Positions 9,701 to 18,404 are shown, numbered from the stretch's first letter. The stretch is 58,454 nucleotides of DNA from Schoenoplectus triqueter (GCA_964058805.1 CAXKVV010001256.1:1-58454); one strand, 5' to 3'. Numbers and translations are program-made. The notes: generated by a model not told the origin, from the letters alone.

Positions 9701-12700
9701 AACTCGAAGAAAAGGTCGTGGAAGAGACAAAGAAACTCATTGACGCCGGTTTCATACGGGAAGAAGAGACGCCAGAATGGGTGGCTAGCATTGTCCCGGT
9801 TAAAAAGAAAAATGGGCAGATCCGCATCTGTGTGGATTTTCGGGACTTAAATAAGGCGTGCCCTAAAGATGATTTTCCGCTCCCCGTAACCGAAATCATA
9901 ATTGACCATACATCCTCCTATGAAGTCTTCTCCTTCATGGACGGTTACGCGGGCTATAATCAAATTAAAATGGCGCCAGAAGATGAGAGGCACACGGCAT
10001 TCCGCACACCGATTGGCATATATTGTTACAAAGTCATGCCGTTTGGGCTCAAAACTGCGGGAGCCACCTACCAACGGGCGATGACGAAGATATTCGACGA
10101 TCTGATCCACAAGATAGTAGAATGCTATGTGGACGATTTAGTCATCAAGGCCATGTCATATGAAGAACACCTCCAATACCTTGAGGTCGTTTTCAACCGC
10201 CTAAGAGAATATGCGCTCAAACTAAACCCGTTGAAATGCGCATTCATGGTATCTTCCGGTAAATTTCTGGGATTTGTGGTACGCCACAGGGGTATTGAGA
10301 TAGACCCGGGCAAGATCAAAGCAATAACTGAACTATCCCCGCCAAAGAATTTAAAACAATTGCGATCTTTGCAAGGGCAATTGGCGTATATTAGGCGGTT
10401 TATAGCCAATCTATCGGGTAAAATCCAACCCTTCACCCGGCTGACTAAGAAGAATATCCCGTTTAAGTGGGACGGTGAGTGCCAGCGAGCCTTTGAAGAA
10501 ATCAAGGCATATCTACTCAACCCTCCAGAGTTGGCGGCGCCCATACCCGGGAAGGAGCTCATTCTATACACGACCGCCCTGGATGGATCCTTGGGAGCTT
10601 TGTTGGCACAAGAAAACCAGGATGGTAATCAAAACGCGCTATATTACTTAAGTCGTATGATGGTAGGGGCAGAACACGGGTATTCACCGATCGAGAAGCA
10701 CTGTCTAGCCCTAATCTTCGCGGTGAAGAAATTGAGGCATTACATGCTAGCCCATAAAATCATCTTAATATCCAAGGTGGACCCTCTCAAGTATCTGATG
10801 ACTCGGCCAATGCTGACGGGGAGGCTGGCCAAGTGGGCTATCATTCTTACCGAGTTTGACATCACCTATACACCGCAAAAGGCGATAAAGGGGCAGGCGC
10901 TAGCAGATTTCTTGGCTGCACACCCGATCCAAGATGACTCCCCATTAAAATGTGACTTCCCTGATGAGGAAACCCTACATGTTGAAGAAGGAGACCCTAT
11001 ATGGGAGTTGTACTTTGATGGTGCTTCTTCAATCAAGCCAATCGCGGGCCCGGGAGTCCCAACTGTGCGAGCTGGCGCAGGACTAGTCTTCGTAACCCCG
11101 GAAGGCGGGATAATACGGCATTCTCTGGCTTTAACTGAACCATGTACAAATAATGAAGCAGAGTATGAGGCACTTATCGCCGGACTAGAGCTATCACTGG
11201 AGCCGAAGATCAAGGCTGTGCGCATCTTCGGGGATTCACAGTTGATCATAAATCAAATAATTGGCGAATATAAGGTCCTAAAGCCGGAGCTAATACAATA
11301 TCACCAAAAGGCCATGGAACTAATGAAGAAAATCCCGTACGTGTCCATCGAGAAGGTCACGAGGGCCGTGAATGGTGAAGCAGATGCGTTGGCCAAACTC
11401 GCCAAGGAGCTGGGTGAACCAACAGAGCCGGAAATCCACATCATTGTCCGCAATAGAAGGCCATTATCATTGTGTCAAACAACAGATAAGGCGAATAATG
11501 AAAATGCTGGGTTAGAAAAGATAGAATGCCAGGAAGCAATGATAACTGAAGACGATGACTGGAGACAGCCGTTCATCGAATATTTCCGGCATGGCACCCT
11601 CCCCAAGGATAAAAGGATAGCTGATCAACTAAGAAAGCGGGTACTACGGTATGCATATGTGGGCAATACGCTATACCGTAGGTCTTATGATCAGTTGTGG
11701 CTAAGATGTGTATCAGGGCCTGAAGCCGGACAGGTTATGAAAGAAGTTCATTCCGGACTATGCGGAGCACATCAGTCTGGGCCAAAAATGAAGTTGAAAA
11801 TCAAGCGAATGGGATATTATTGGCCCACGATGGTAGCTGATTGTGAAGAGCATGCGAAGAAGTGCCGCATGTGCCAGATACATGGCCCTTTTATACATCA
11901 AGCGCCAAACCCGTTGCACCCCACGGTAGCATCTTGGCCATTTAATATGTGGGGCACAGATATAGTAGGGCCCATAGACCCTCCGACGTCGAGAGGTCAC
12001 CGGTTCATCCTGGCGGCGACAGATTACTTTACAAAATGGGCCGAAGCCATCCCGCTTAAAGAAGTTAAAGCATCTGATGTGGTTAAGTTCTTCAAGACGC
12101 ACATCCTTTACCGATTTGGTACACCGCAACGGATAATATCCGATAATGGAACGGCCTTTAAGAGCTCCAAAGTCTATGCCCTGGCGGAGCAATTCAATAT
12201 TGACTGGAGATTCTCGTCCATTTATAACCCGAGAGCCAACGGCCTGGCCGAAGCCTTTAATAAAACCCTAATAAATATCATGAAGAAGACCGTGGACGGC
12301 AACCAACGAGACTGGGATAATCGTCTACAGGAGGCATTATGGGCTTATCGGACCACATACCGAACGCCTACGCAAGCTACCCCGTATTCTTTGGCTTTTG
12401 GGGTTGAAGCCGTTCTCCCTCTCGAGGTGGAATTACCATCATTGCGGGTGGCTATGCAAAATGATATAACCATGGACGAATGCCAACAACTTAGACTGGA
12501 CGAGTTGGACGCCATGGACGAGAAGAGACTGATAGCCCAGCAGAACCTCGAAATATATCAGGCAAAAATGGCAAGGGCATATGACAAAATGGCGCGAGTC
12601 AGGGCATTTCAACAAGGAGAGCTTGTTCTTGTCCTTAAAAGGCCGATCATTGGCCGGCACATCGGCCCGAAATTCTCTCCGAACTGGGAAGGGCCATATG

Positions 12701-12807
12701 TAATTGAGAAGGTATACGAGGGCGGCGCATACCAACTCATAGATCATGAAGGTGAAAGGCCCATGCCACCGATTAATGGGCGATATCTGAAGAAGTACTA
12801 CACATAG
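3682..12807 (+). CDS. gag-pol: Gag-pol polyprotein of Tat-clade retrotransposon
   Basis: One uninterrupted frame of 3041 codons encodes all replication functions of the element. In order: basic N-terminus (PKRRRRPSKK, 95-104), duplicated SVFSRLG (276-282, 285-291), predicted coiled coil (about 400-450), capsid-type gag domain (about 534-700), CHHC knuckle (C815-H818-H823-C828), protease VDAGSS (D1180), acidic SGEE-rich linker with a second CHHC knuckle (C1641-C1654), RT (D2087; YVDD 2149-2152), degenerate RNase H (about 2250-2390), archaeal-type RNase H (D2446, E2494, D2518, D2568) and integrase (H2690, H2697, C2728, C2731; D2760, D2821, E2857), with a GPY/F-like tail and no chromodomain. The ATG at 3721 has better context than the one at 3682, so the real start may be residue 14. 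There is no frameshift or internal stop. The frame is in sense with the LTRs and convergent with the antisense gene downstream. Confidence 0.97.
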   Translation: MTNNFQVFLFLQEMAYFGNFNLAPYTVTPAQSPEGKLFMFFGTIPQELIIYGPAPVATITPATVRISIPDEEEDSITLTPKGISNNVVASPTTSPKRRRRPSKKTAPKAAAQTARNSQASRKRALDAYQNQLVARPAIPVSNKFTALRIVAKNSATGQLRQAWEVPKPTPRPTQRPQRHQDKYQAPAEAIYKAHRALKQRRSVKNARSRQYVSRPNQSQGMAQPQAIASTPHPRRSTPKATPSTQQVWVPKGSQPTKPQSQAQPSKAGKSNAPPESVFSRLGQKSVFSRLGSRIPLNNLKITAPDQAKKKRRTARYKEHFSVNTISISYDTDPDTDGEVNMVQDDQSPPNQAHVTNTNKNNGRKGRPPKRVNPEGNSREGEDHNENPDFFDNEDDVETRPEMPIDEIEILKGHIEARDEELIRQRELIATMLKQNEELIKAVKSLQESQDANFKAGSSRQEGVHSTKSNHKGKQPVDSKPHPHRTIEVEAEPTGISRKEIQAMIAQQMQMAGGGYAIPPVKNCGHPYPAIYDLEEYPKGYVIPRFRTFSGEGNKDLNPEQHLAHFVASCGNTGGNDALLLRQFPQSLVGTAFQWYYSLENNSIRTWDEMADSFRARFVMVSDKINIADLASTKPKKGESMTDFINRWRNLSIKCDRTLTEDEAVNLIMKNIDGWMGMLLGVTKVNTFKDLLRSVSNMERMSPHTVPNFMNNRPQRGARAETKVAFTSLKDKMVANADTQGGSSSTNGNNYNKGPRPNPGGSSRSFESLKQKKSKPYSFRKDKVAQIFRGALKNGLTLPASKRPEDADKSDEPNFCPYHRIIGHSIEDCWVFKDWVEKAYKNGEITLPKGFLQSPSAHEQANTISHEEEKVPGQSCEDQEEQWTTHLSKKSIKMLKALKKEPGMKWKDDITPVVPPKPRVYYKVDQSQDQVLKKKKKHRNNKSKKNKIEEYEQGSPEAITLQHFISKEDWEKLTLGQKKENIDEEINKEESEEIWGASCNMVYSSHDEDMPTLEEMFFPNDEGEASTSGTKNEECKAVLRSGTYIPERQAPKDSDKGKDKVQNKGKEVENPSKNPERTRSTGEEYNVLAHLRKIPALLSIFDTLMMSQDLREVLIQALQDPEKYKSYFVEQNMQEALFTAKRAACINFTDDDLLIGTVDHNRPLYITGNYGGQKIGRILVDAGSSINIMPLKTLKTITLDVKNLSDEKVVIHGFNQNSQKALGAITLNLQCGSLKAPTKFYVIDAETSYRALLGRPWLHSNQVIPSTLHQCLKYIENGKQKRIDGDVKPFGVHEIKFNDAQYFLPKFAVAPSRPMTKAGQKPFNKGPKFDTSSGEEEEVKFNIKPRGARAQRPGRKSGEEATFRFKQVATYKAQIKPSEINASDSEEEVIFNFKHVNTPQIQIIVATSGEDSEDSNNSGNTTSGEESGRDRQPWEEESDEEIIYHILKKPYKGPETDNESEESYMINTGPGSGRDNPIRPRPINEERSWRENFEGRVWNAIDEIRHQVENNRREVSEQWEVMQDIKTQHNEIMVMIENLQTAIYNSELLKEVTSEPRSGTPERQAPDSGKRVIVIVDESKGEETKAKQPTVMQTLKVKKSKPYSFLRNKTARIFEQALKSGLTLPVCKRPADIERAGEGEFCPYHRILGHTIEECWVFKDLIEEGHRNGTIQLPKSFQQDPAPHNLNNKGKGVAYTISHTPVPSKPKVARRKPIKEIYRSNSVMNIEIEEEMAALEITVVPERHFKDLIPREVNHIQTLKTFVVPAKVERIKGRTIIHKAIIFYQSDSNQSLKNPDHNTWKKWVIEQELENATSDDAASHPFGKELYKLAKRAKCLRDISKAEAKRFDELWNGGQNKVLGLDGKIKYTRGLGYNCDDAACFEGSLNEYRMKESCCMTSVEMPDNETEEDNAPVLKNALKQLEKEPNTVDELAEINLGTEEDPRPTFISASLPEEVADRLKTFLRSYIDCFAWSYKEMPGLDLNVAVHYLKIDPTFKPIKQAPRRMRIELEEKVVEETKKLIDAGFIREEETPEWVASIVPVKKKNGQIRICVDFRDLNKACPKDDFPLPVTEIIIDHTSSYEVFSFMDGYAGYNQIKMAPEDERHTAFRTPIGIYCYKVMPFGLKTAGATYQRAMTKIFDDLIHKIVECYVDDLVIKAMSYEEHLQYLEVVFNRLREYALKLNPLKCAFMVSSGKFLGFVVRHRGIEIDPGKIKAITELSPPKNLKQLRSLQGQLAYIRRFIANLSGKIQPFTRLTKKNIPFKWDGECQRAFEEIKAYLLNPPELAAPIPGKELILYTTALDGSLGALLAQENQDGNQNALYYLSRMMVGAEHGYSPIEKHCLALIFAVKKLRHYMLAHKIILISKVDPLKYLMTRPMLTGRLAKWAIILTEFDITYTPQKAIKGQALADFLAAHPIQDDSPLKCDFPDEETLHVEEGDPIWELYFDGASSIKPIAGPGVPTVRAGAGLVFVTPEGGIIRHSLALTEPCTNNEAEYEALIAGLELSLEPKIKAVRIFGDSQLIINQIIGEYKVLKPELIQYHQKAMELMKKIPYVSIEKVTRAVNGEADALAKLAKELGEPTEPEIHIIVRNRRPLSLCQTTDKANNENAGLEKIECQEAMITEDDDWRQPFIEYFRHGTLPKDKRIADQLRKRVLRYAYVGNTLYRRSYDQLWLRCVSGPEAGQVMKEVHSGLCGAHQSGPKMKLKIKRMGYYWPTMVADCEEHAKKCRMCQIHGPFIHQAPNPLHPTVASWPFNMWGTDIVGPIDPPTSRGHRFILAATDYFTKWAEAIPLKEVKASDVVKFFKTHILYRFGTPQRIISDNGTAFKSSKVYALAEQFNIDWRFSSIYNPRANGLAEAFNKTLINIMKKTVDGNQRDWDNRLQEALWAYRTTYRTPTQATPYSLAFGVEAVLPLEVELPSLRVAMQNDITMDECQQLRLDELDAMDEKRLIAQQNLEIYQAKMARAYDKMARVRAFQQGELVLVLKRPIIGRHIGPKFSPNWEGPYVIEKVYEGGAYQLIDHEGERPMPPINGRYLKKYYT
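5281..5781 (+). other. Gag capsid-type domain
   Basis: Residues about 534-700 match the plant retrotransposon gag family in pattern: FPQSLVGTAFQWYYSL, then W-E-A-F-type and TDFINRWR motifs. This domain should form the virus-like particle shell. Confidence 0.85.
7129..7461 (+). other. Retropepsin-like aspartic protease domain
   Basis: Residues about 1150-1260. The active-site loop reads VDAGSSINIMP with catalytic D1180; the second residue is A rather than the usual S or T, a kind of variation known in Tat proteases. A downstream ALLGRPWLH motif matches the conserved C-terminal element of plant retrotransposon proteases. Confidence 0.85.
8464..8730 (+). other. Second CHHC zinc-knuckle module, after protease
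   Basis: Residues about 1597-1682 align with 771-855. Both contain KSKPYSF, a GLTLP segment, FCPYHR-hydrophobic-GH-IE-CWVFKD, and a basic-to-LPK ending. The CX2HX4HX4C spacing is kept in both copies. A RSG...PERQAP motif also occurs twice (1039-1050, 1556-1565), in mirrored order around the protease. Confidence 0.85.
9634..10401 (+). other. Reverse transcriptase domain
   Basis: Residues about 1985-2240 include the PVKKKNGQIRICVDFRDLN block, FMDGYAGYNQI (first catalytic Asp D2087), PFGLKTAGATYQRAM and CYVDDLV (D2151, D2152). All three catalytic aspartates are present, so the enzyme looks competent. Confidence 0.97.
10429..11421 (+). other. Tandem RNase H domains, degenerate then archaeal-type
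   Basis: The first domain (about 2250-2390) keeps the gypsy RNase H fold signatures (SPIEKHCLALIFAVKKLRHY) but has LYTTALDGSLGALL where active enzymes have TDAS, so a catalytic Asp is missing. The second (about 2438-2580) has a full set: YFDGAS D2446, TNNEAEYEAL E2494, FGDSQL D2518 and GEADALAKLA D2568. This replacement of one RNase H by another is characteristic of the Tat clade. Confidence 0.93.
11719..12804 (+). other. Integrase domain, DD35E
   Basis: An HHCC zinc site (H2690, H2697, C2728, C2731) precedes the catalytic core D2760 (WGTDIVGP), D2821 (ISDNGTAF) and E2857 (NGLAEAFN); the last two are separated by exactly 35 residues. The C-terminus carries GPKFSPNWEGPYVIEKV, a GPY/F-type module, and no chromodomain. 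Confidence 0.96.
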
Positions 12808-13485
12808 CCCGGAGCGGGGCCGATCGAGTAGTATCTATTGTAAATAAATAAGGAGGGAATAAGTGTTCGTTTACACACACGTGCACGAAACACGAACCCA
12901 TGTCTAACCTCCACTTTTGCATAAAAATCCCAAAACCCTACTTGTGCATTTGTAAATAGAATGCATCTAAAAATCCAAAACCACACAAACACATTTAGCC
13001 CTATAACAAAAATAAAAAATATATAGAATAAGAGAATTCAACGCCAAAACCACGCGAGAATGTAAGGCGAGAGCTTTGGTGTTTGGGCTCACAATACAAA
13101 TACCACTGGGTTTGTCCATTTGATACAGAATAAACACAAAAATGGGCAGGGTTTGCAGTTTGTCCCTCAAACCATCTGTTGCCCAATGACGAAAGTTGCT
13201 CATATTGGTCGCCTGCGGCGCAAGCCAAGGGATAGGTCGAGCAAATTGGTGGCTAGTAAATAGTCGCTTCCGAGGGCATATAAATAAATAACTCTCGTAT
13301 TATTAGTAACATGTATCACTAATAACCAAAAATCTGCTCTCTTTTAATAAAATAAATGGATATATATGTAAAACAATAAAAATCTATTTTCCTACTCAAA
13401 AAAAATGATAATAAATAATAATAATAAAATCTTTTCAATAAGGGGTTGCCACCTTTGTCCCCGACACCACGAGTGTTATACAAAG
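12808..13485. other. Internal 3' non-coding region, no gene seen
   Basis: This stretch follows the gag-pol stop. It is moderately AT-rich with a poly-AT patch near 13270-13440. I see no coding frame, tRNA or clear regulatory site. Confidence 0.6.
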
Positions 13486-13950
13486 CCAGGTTGGGTGCAT
13501 TCATCCGTAAAAGCACCACACGCCCGAAGAAATGGTGTGTCATAATCCCACGACATATCATGGAGGGGTCAGACCAAGGGTTTACGCTTGTACCCGACAT
13601 TTCATGTTAAACAAAGCGGCTCGCTTAAAGAAGTGACTCAGGTCATGGAGAGCGGACCTACCCGATGAAAGCCTGTCTCGCAGGGATGCGTGATGGATGT
13701 TTGAGGGTAGCTAAAATATAAAAAACCAGGTTGGGTACATTCATCCGCAAAAGTACCACACGCCCAAGGAGGTGATCTGTTTCTAATCCCAAAATAGGTC
13801 ATGGAGGGGTCAGACTAAGGGTTTATGCTTTGCCCGACATTCAGTGTCAAATAAAGTAATTCGCTTAAAGAAGTGACTCAGGTCATGGAGAGCGGACCTA
13901 CCCGATGAAAGCCTGTCTCGCAGGGATGCGTGATGGATGTTTGAGGGTAG
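13486..13950. repeat. 240-bp tandem duplication, 3' part identical
   Basis: Two units start at CCAGGTTGGG (13486 and 13726; offset 240). The last 90 bases of each (13621-13710 and 13861-13950) are identical, while the first 135 bases differ at many sites including small indels. The identical half contains AGGTC-N10-GACCT, able to form a short hairpin. Confidence 0.9.
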
Positions 13951-14535
13951 TACCCCCACAAAATAAAATTGAGTGGAGATGAGTGAATGTGAGTTTTCAC
14001 TTCCGCACGCAACGGTGCATAAATGAGGGGAGAGTGGGTGAGCTTCCACAAATAAAAGTCAATTAAATATATAAGGAGCATCCACAAAATGGTGTTATCA
14101 ATTGCATCCATAATCCAATTGATACTGGTAAGTTTATCCATCAGTAATAAAGGGATAAACGGGTTTATTCTGTACCCGGCCTAGAGGTCAATACAGACAG
14201 GTTCGGTATCCGTAAAATACCACTGTTGCTAAGTTCTGTATTGTAATAGATAAGGAAAAGCATGCATAGAATGAATGTAATAGGATGTTATAAGATTTTC
14301 CTTTTATTATGTTTAGACGCTGCGAAAGGATGAAGCAGTTGTAATAGGGCGCTTTTGCAAATAAGATTGGAGGTGCACAGCATGAATGAATGAAATATTT
14401 CCTCGCGCTGCAGAGGAAGCGATGAAGGGATAATAATAAAAGCAAGCATCATCCACAACAAGAGATCAAAATGATAAATGTCAAAGCATCCTATATCAAG
14501 TATAGCAAAGGAGAAAGAAAAAATGAAAGTGCAGT
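13951..14535. other. 3' flank of antisense gene, no feature seen
   Basis: This lies downstream of the antisense gene's stop codon and probably includes its 3' untranslated region. No convincing gene or repeat is seen. Confidence 0.5.
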
Positions 14536-15146
14536 CTATGGGCCCAAAAAGCGGGACTCCAGCTCTAATAACACAGTGCTAATAGTCTCTAAATGAGTAT
14601 GGAGGGAGTGCCTATCCTCCTCCGAAGCTGCCTCGAAGTCCAAGAACTGAGCAAAGGCACTATCTCGGGCGCTCGTGTGAATCTGCAGCTCTGGGAGACG
14701 TCCCGCTAAATGACGGGAGAAGCCCTCCACCGACAATCTGTGGTCCTCTAGCTCCTGCACGAGCAGTCGAGCGGGCCCACCACTGACTCCCATGGAGCGG
14801 AGAGTGGCACAAGAAGAGAGCCGCTGAAGGTAGTGGAGTCGAGCGGCCTCCAAATGCCTGCGTAGCTCATGAATCTCCAACTCGTGCTGGTATACGAGAG
14901 AGCTCGCATCCTGGTAAGCCCTAAGCAGCTCCTCACACCTCCTAGAAATAAAAGTGCTCTCGAGACGAGGTGCAATGAGTAGAGCTGGCGCGATGGTATC
15001 CCGCATCAGCCCATACCAGTCAAAAGAGAAACCACTGGGCAGAGAGTCCAAGATCTCGAAATCTAGCGGATAGTCTCCGAAGAAGGTATCCCGGAGTGCA
15101 TCCGCCAGCGCGGCCAAGGCGAGCTGCACATCCCTCGATGAAACAT
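14536..15146 (-). CDS. Antisense PMD gene, exon 6 (terminal)
   Basis: 611 nt ending in TAG at 14538-14536. It encodes about 203 residues rich in Leu, Arg and Glu with heptad-like stretches (YQHELEIHELRRHLEAARLH), likely helical or coiled-coil. The acceptor is TTTTACTTGCAG. Confidence 0.82.
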
Positions 15147-18100
15147 CTGCAAGTAAAATAAATGGGTTAGACAAATTGTTATAACCAAAGAAGAAATAGA
15201 AGGAAGAGAAGATCTAACCTATCGCCTCGTCGCCTGAGACCGGCGGGACTGAATCAGGGATAGGGATGTCGGTCGCCTCAGAAGGACCCGCAGGTATACC
15301 AGACCCGGCTACAAAATAAAATGGAAAGCATAAATACATGGAAAATAAAATATGAGCAAATGATAAGGGAAATATAAAGTACCGGGAGAAGCATGAGGCT
15401 CGGCAAGACCCTCGCTAGCTGGAACCCCCGTCTCTGGGCTGTGGAATAGCTGCTCCACCAACCAACTCTCATCCAACTCTGAGTCGTAATCGACTGCAAC
15501 CCGCTCAGTCGAGACTCTGCCATCTGTGGCCATGAGAGGCTGCCCGTCGGGAGATGAAGAAGCATGAGATGGCCCTCCCTCGATCAGTAATGGCTCGTCG
15601 CCTGCGGGCTCGACAGCCAATGGACTCCCCTGCTCTAAAGAAGCCTCCTCTGGTAGTACAAGAGTGAGCACTGGCCCCAGAACCACGTCAAAGGAGTCGC
15701 CATCCCCGGTAGGCACCAATAAGATCGACGGTGAGGCAGGACCGTCGTAGAAAAAAGACTCCGAGCGATGAGGAGATGCCATGTCATCGGCCTCAGGGTC
15801 TGTAAAATCTACATGTAAGAATGAAAATACTAGTGCATACTGGCAACTAGGTATTAAATGAAGCACACGAACCTGCGACGGCAAGGTCAGTGCAAAACCC
15901 TGGAATAGCAGTGCTCGCAGGCGCCGATAGATCTGCTATGATGTCGTCTCGGGTAGCCTCCACAGGAGATGTCCCATGAGCTGAAGAATAAACCCTAATC
16001 AGAGATGTAAATGAAGTGCGCCCAAATAAGGATAGGCGAGTCAGTAAAGAAAATCACCCGGAGTGGAAGAAGGAAAAGAAGATGGAGAAGACGGCTGAGA
16101 AGCGCCGTCTCGATCCCTCCCCATGGTAGCTGGAGCCGGTGGCTCGATATGTGGCTGAGAATGAACGCCAACTACTCGTGGACGAGGGACCGAGAACCCG
16201 GGCTCCGCGTGATCATACTCATAAGCCAGCTCTGAATCAAAAGAGAATTGGTCGAAATGAGATGAAGCTTATCGAAAAAAAAAATAACCTAAAGGGATGA
16301 TGAAGCATACCTGTGAGAATGGTCCTAACAGGAGTATGAGAAAACCGGCTGTCTAAGCCCTGAAAGTCGACAGGCTCTGCGGCAATGGCCGGGAAAGGGC
16401 TGCGATCACGCGAAACGATGCCATCTAATAGAGGCTGGCCATCTCGCGGACATGTGCTCCGGACGACCACCGGAGGAGTATACGACTGGTAAGAGCGAAT
16501 GGTCTCATAATACCACTGCTGATAACGCCTCGTGAAGGTGGAAGTCCTAGAGGTGGATACCATCTGATAGTGAGTGCCCGTGCCTAGTCGGAAGAGATGA
16601 GTGTAGCACCATCCGATACCCTCCAAATCGGCCGCCAATGATATAGGGCGGAGAAGAGGCGCTGGAATATCCTGATCCAAGCCAAACTGATGTGCGCATC
16701 GATGTGGCGAATAGGGCTCGATGAACATATAATCGCCCAATCTGAGAGGAAGAAAGTCCTGACGAATACTGATCAGGTACTCCAAATCGATAGGCCTGGC
16801 TCGAATGCTAGAAGAGTCAGAAGAGGGAACCCTGCTGTCAACCACCATCCTGTCAGCAACCCTAGCTGCCCCATGGGCCACTGATCTGTCTCGAGAGAAG
16901 CGCAGATGGTCTCGACTCCTGAAAAATCTATACCGGGCAGCCTCCGGAGTCAATGAAGCTGGCTGCACCCCAGCCAAGTCACTCAATAAGGGTAGACGAT
17001 CTCGTAGCGTGACCGCCATGCCGGGATCATATGAGCCAGACCAATGTAAATGGAGCCATCCGCTAATCAAATGCCACGGGATCAGCTCCTGGCACTGTGA
17101 AGGACTACGAGATGAAGTCAGACCACGGAGGCACCTATAAATGTTGGCCAGTACAGGCACGGCCAAAGAAATCCTGTCGCCACGCGTGATCAGGCTCGCC
17201 ATAACGAACACCGAAGGCCGAATGGTGTATGCGGGGGAGCTAGGCAATAAGAAATAGCAAATCCACCAAGAGATGAAAGCTGTCAAATAAGTCTCCCGAT
17301 CCACGACATGTGAACACAGGGTATCCTGAGATGGGATAGGACCGTCGTGATGAATCTCGAGCCGACCTGTACCAAATGGATCTCTGGTGGAAGCCAGACC
17401 CGTAGGGCGAGTGTGGACCCGATCGGTGAAATAGGCGATCCAATGTCTGAACGGAACTCCGGGATGCCCCCTCCGTAAATGATGATAAATCTCATAAATC
17501 CTATGCAAAGAAGGCGGGAATCGAGTGAAGTCCCCCGAGTCAGCGGGTGAGACCATGAACTCATCATAGAAATGGCCAAAGATCGGCAGCCCGGTCAACT
17601 GCTGTATCTCTAGGAGGGTCGGAGTCAGCTCCCGATCGTCGATGAACAGAGTGTTGGTAGAATAGTTCCACCTCTCACAAAAGGCCCGTAGCCAGGGTGT
17701 GTCGATATGATAATGAAACATCGACAGGAAAACCGAGTCATATATCCCGGCTCGCCTGAGCAGAGTCCCCTCCCGCATGAGCACATACCGGGTCCACTCT
17801 AGCTGATATCCATGGCACTCCAAGGGAGTGATGAAGGGGGCAGTAATCCATCTGTGAGCCTCCCCGTCGATAATCTCCTTGCCCAGGAGATGTGTCAAAG
17901 GAGCCGTAGAGGCAACGCCTAGAGGCTGAAGGGGCATGATGTCATGAGGCTGATCATCCCTGAAGAACAAACCGCCGCCTCGCGGGTAGACAGGAGTCGC
18001 TCGGATGGCTGAGATGAGAGGAGTCCAATCGCTAGGATCCTCGTAAAAGGAATGATAATGACTCAAGGGGCGACGCGGAATGGCGTCATGAGATGAAACT

Positions 18101-18189
18101 ACAATACCCGAAGAAGAGAAGACGTCATGAGAAATGAAATGATGAATAATAAGGAATAATGCACCAAGACAAGCCTTTCGAGCGTTCAA
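14536..18189 (-). CDS. Antisense plant mobile domain (PMD) protein gene, six exons
   Basis: Read on the minus strand, six exons at 18189-16311, 16231-16058, 15980-15873, 15799-15383, 15308-15219 and 15146-14536 join into one open frame of 3279 nt (1092 codons plus stop). The five introns are 72-79 nt, GT-AG, pyrimidine-rich before the acceptor and all phase 1. Exon 1 carries a PMD-like domain (about residues 112-430): YDSVFLSMFHYHIDTPWLRA, NTLFIDDRELTPTLLEIQQL, TGLPIFG..YDE and SWWICYFLLP. PMD proteins (the Arabidopsis MAIN/MAIL1 family) act in gene silencing and genome stability, and PMD genes are known to be captured by plant Tat elements and MULEs. The C-terminal third is low-complexity, then helical. 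The start is uncertain: the frame opens at a TTG, the first in-frame ATG is residue 85 (17937), and an acceptor-like TATTGTAG before 18098, also phase 1, suggests an upstream exon. The role in the element is unknown. Confidence 0.85.
15219..15308 (-). CDS. Antisense PMD gene, exon 5
   Basis: 90 nt (30 codons), glycine/proline-rich. The acceptor is ATTTTGTAG and the donor ATAG/GTTAGA; read-through would hit TAG at once, so splicing is needed to reach exon 6. Confidence 0.78.
   Translation of the reverse strand, partial: PGLVYLRVLLRRPTSLSLIQSRRSQATRR
15383..15799 (-). CDS. Antisense PMD gene, exon 4
   Basis: 417 nt (139 codons), acidic and serine/proline-rich, with motifs such as VDYDSELDESWLVEQLF. 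The acceptor is GATTTTACAG and the donor CCCG/GTACTT. No recognised domain. Confidence 0.82.
15873..15980 (-). CDS. Antisense PMD gene, exon 3
   Basis: 108 nt (36 codons), open in the joined frame. The acceptor is TTATTCTTCAG and the donor GCAG/GTTCGT. It is too short to stand out as an open frame; it is supported by splice signals and frame continuity on both sides. Confidence 0.78.
16058..16231 (-). CDS. Antisense PMD gene, exon 2
   Basis: 174 nt, open in the joined frame; it encodes a proline-rich segment. The acceptor is TTGATTCAG before 16231 and the donor CCGG/GTGATT after 16058. Unspliced read-through would stop within seven codons. Confidence 0.8.
16311..18189 (-). CDS. Antisense PMD gene, exon 1 (PMD domain)
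   Basis: It encodes 626 residues plus one base. The donor is ACAG/GTATGC at 16310-16309. Without splicing the frame continues about 24 codons into a hydrophobic tail and stops at 16237. The upstream limit is unproven because a TAA lies just 5' of the frame and no ATG precedes 17937. Confidence 0.85.
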
Positions 18190-18347
18190 GACTCGTCTTG
18201 GTGGGTGGCTCTTTGTTTACCCTTGAAAAGTTTCAAGGATGAATAGATGAATAAATAAAATAAATTGATGATTAATGATAAATCATAAGAAGAGGGAAGA
18301 AGAGAAAGCAATGAAAGATGGCCCACTAATCAGAAGAGGTCGCTGCC
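18190..18347. other. Upstream flank of the antisense gene
   Basis: In antisense orientation this is immediately 5' of the resolved frame. It contains a donor-like CAAGG/GTAAAC near 18217 that could pair with the acceptor before 18098, but the frame upstream of it has a stop and no ATG, so no first exon is assigned. Confidence 0.35.
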
Positions 18348-18404
18348 TAACCCCGGAACAAATCCATTAGTCCCACAATGGAATGCTGGGCATGAAGTGA
18401 AGAG

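Noticed and set aside
14748..17140. Short frames at 14748-14975, 16805-17140 and 17283-17579 as separate genes
   Set aside because: They overlap the exons of the antisense PMD gene in other frames or on the other strand and have no support of their own.
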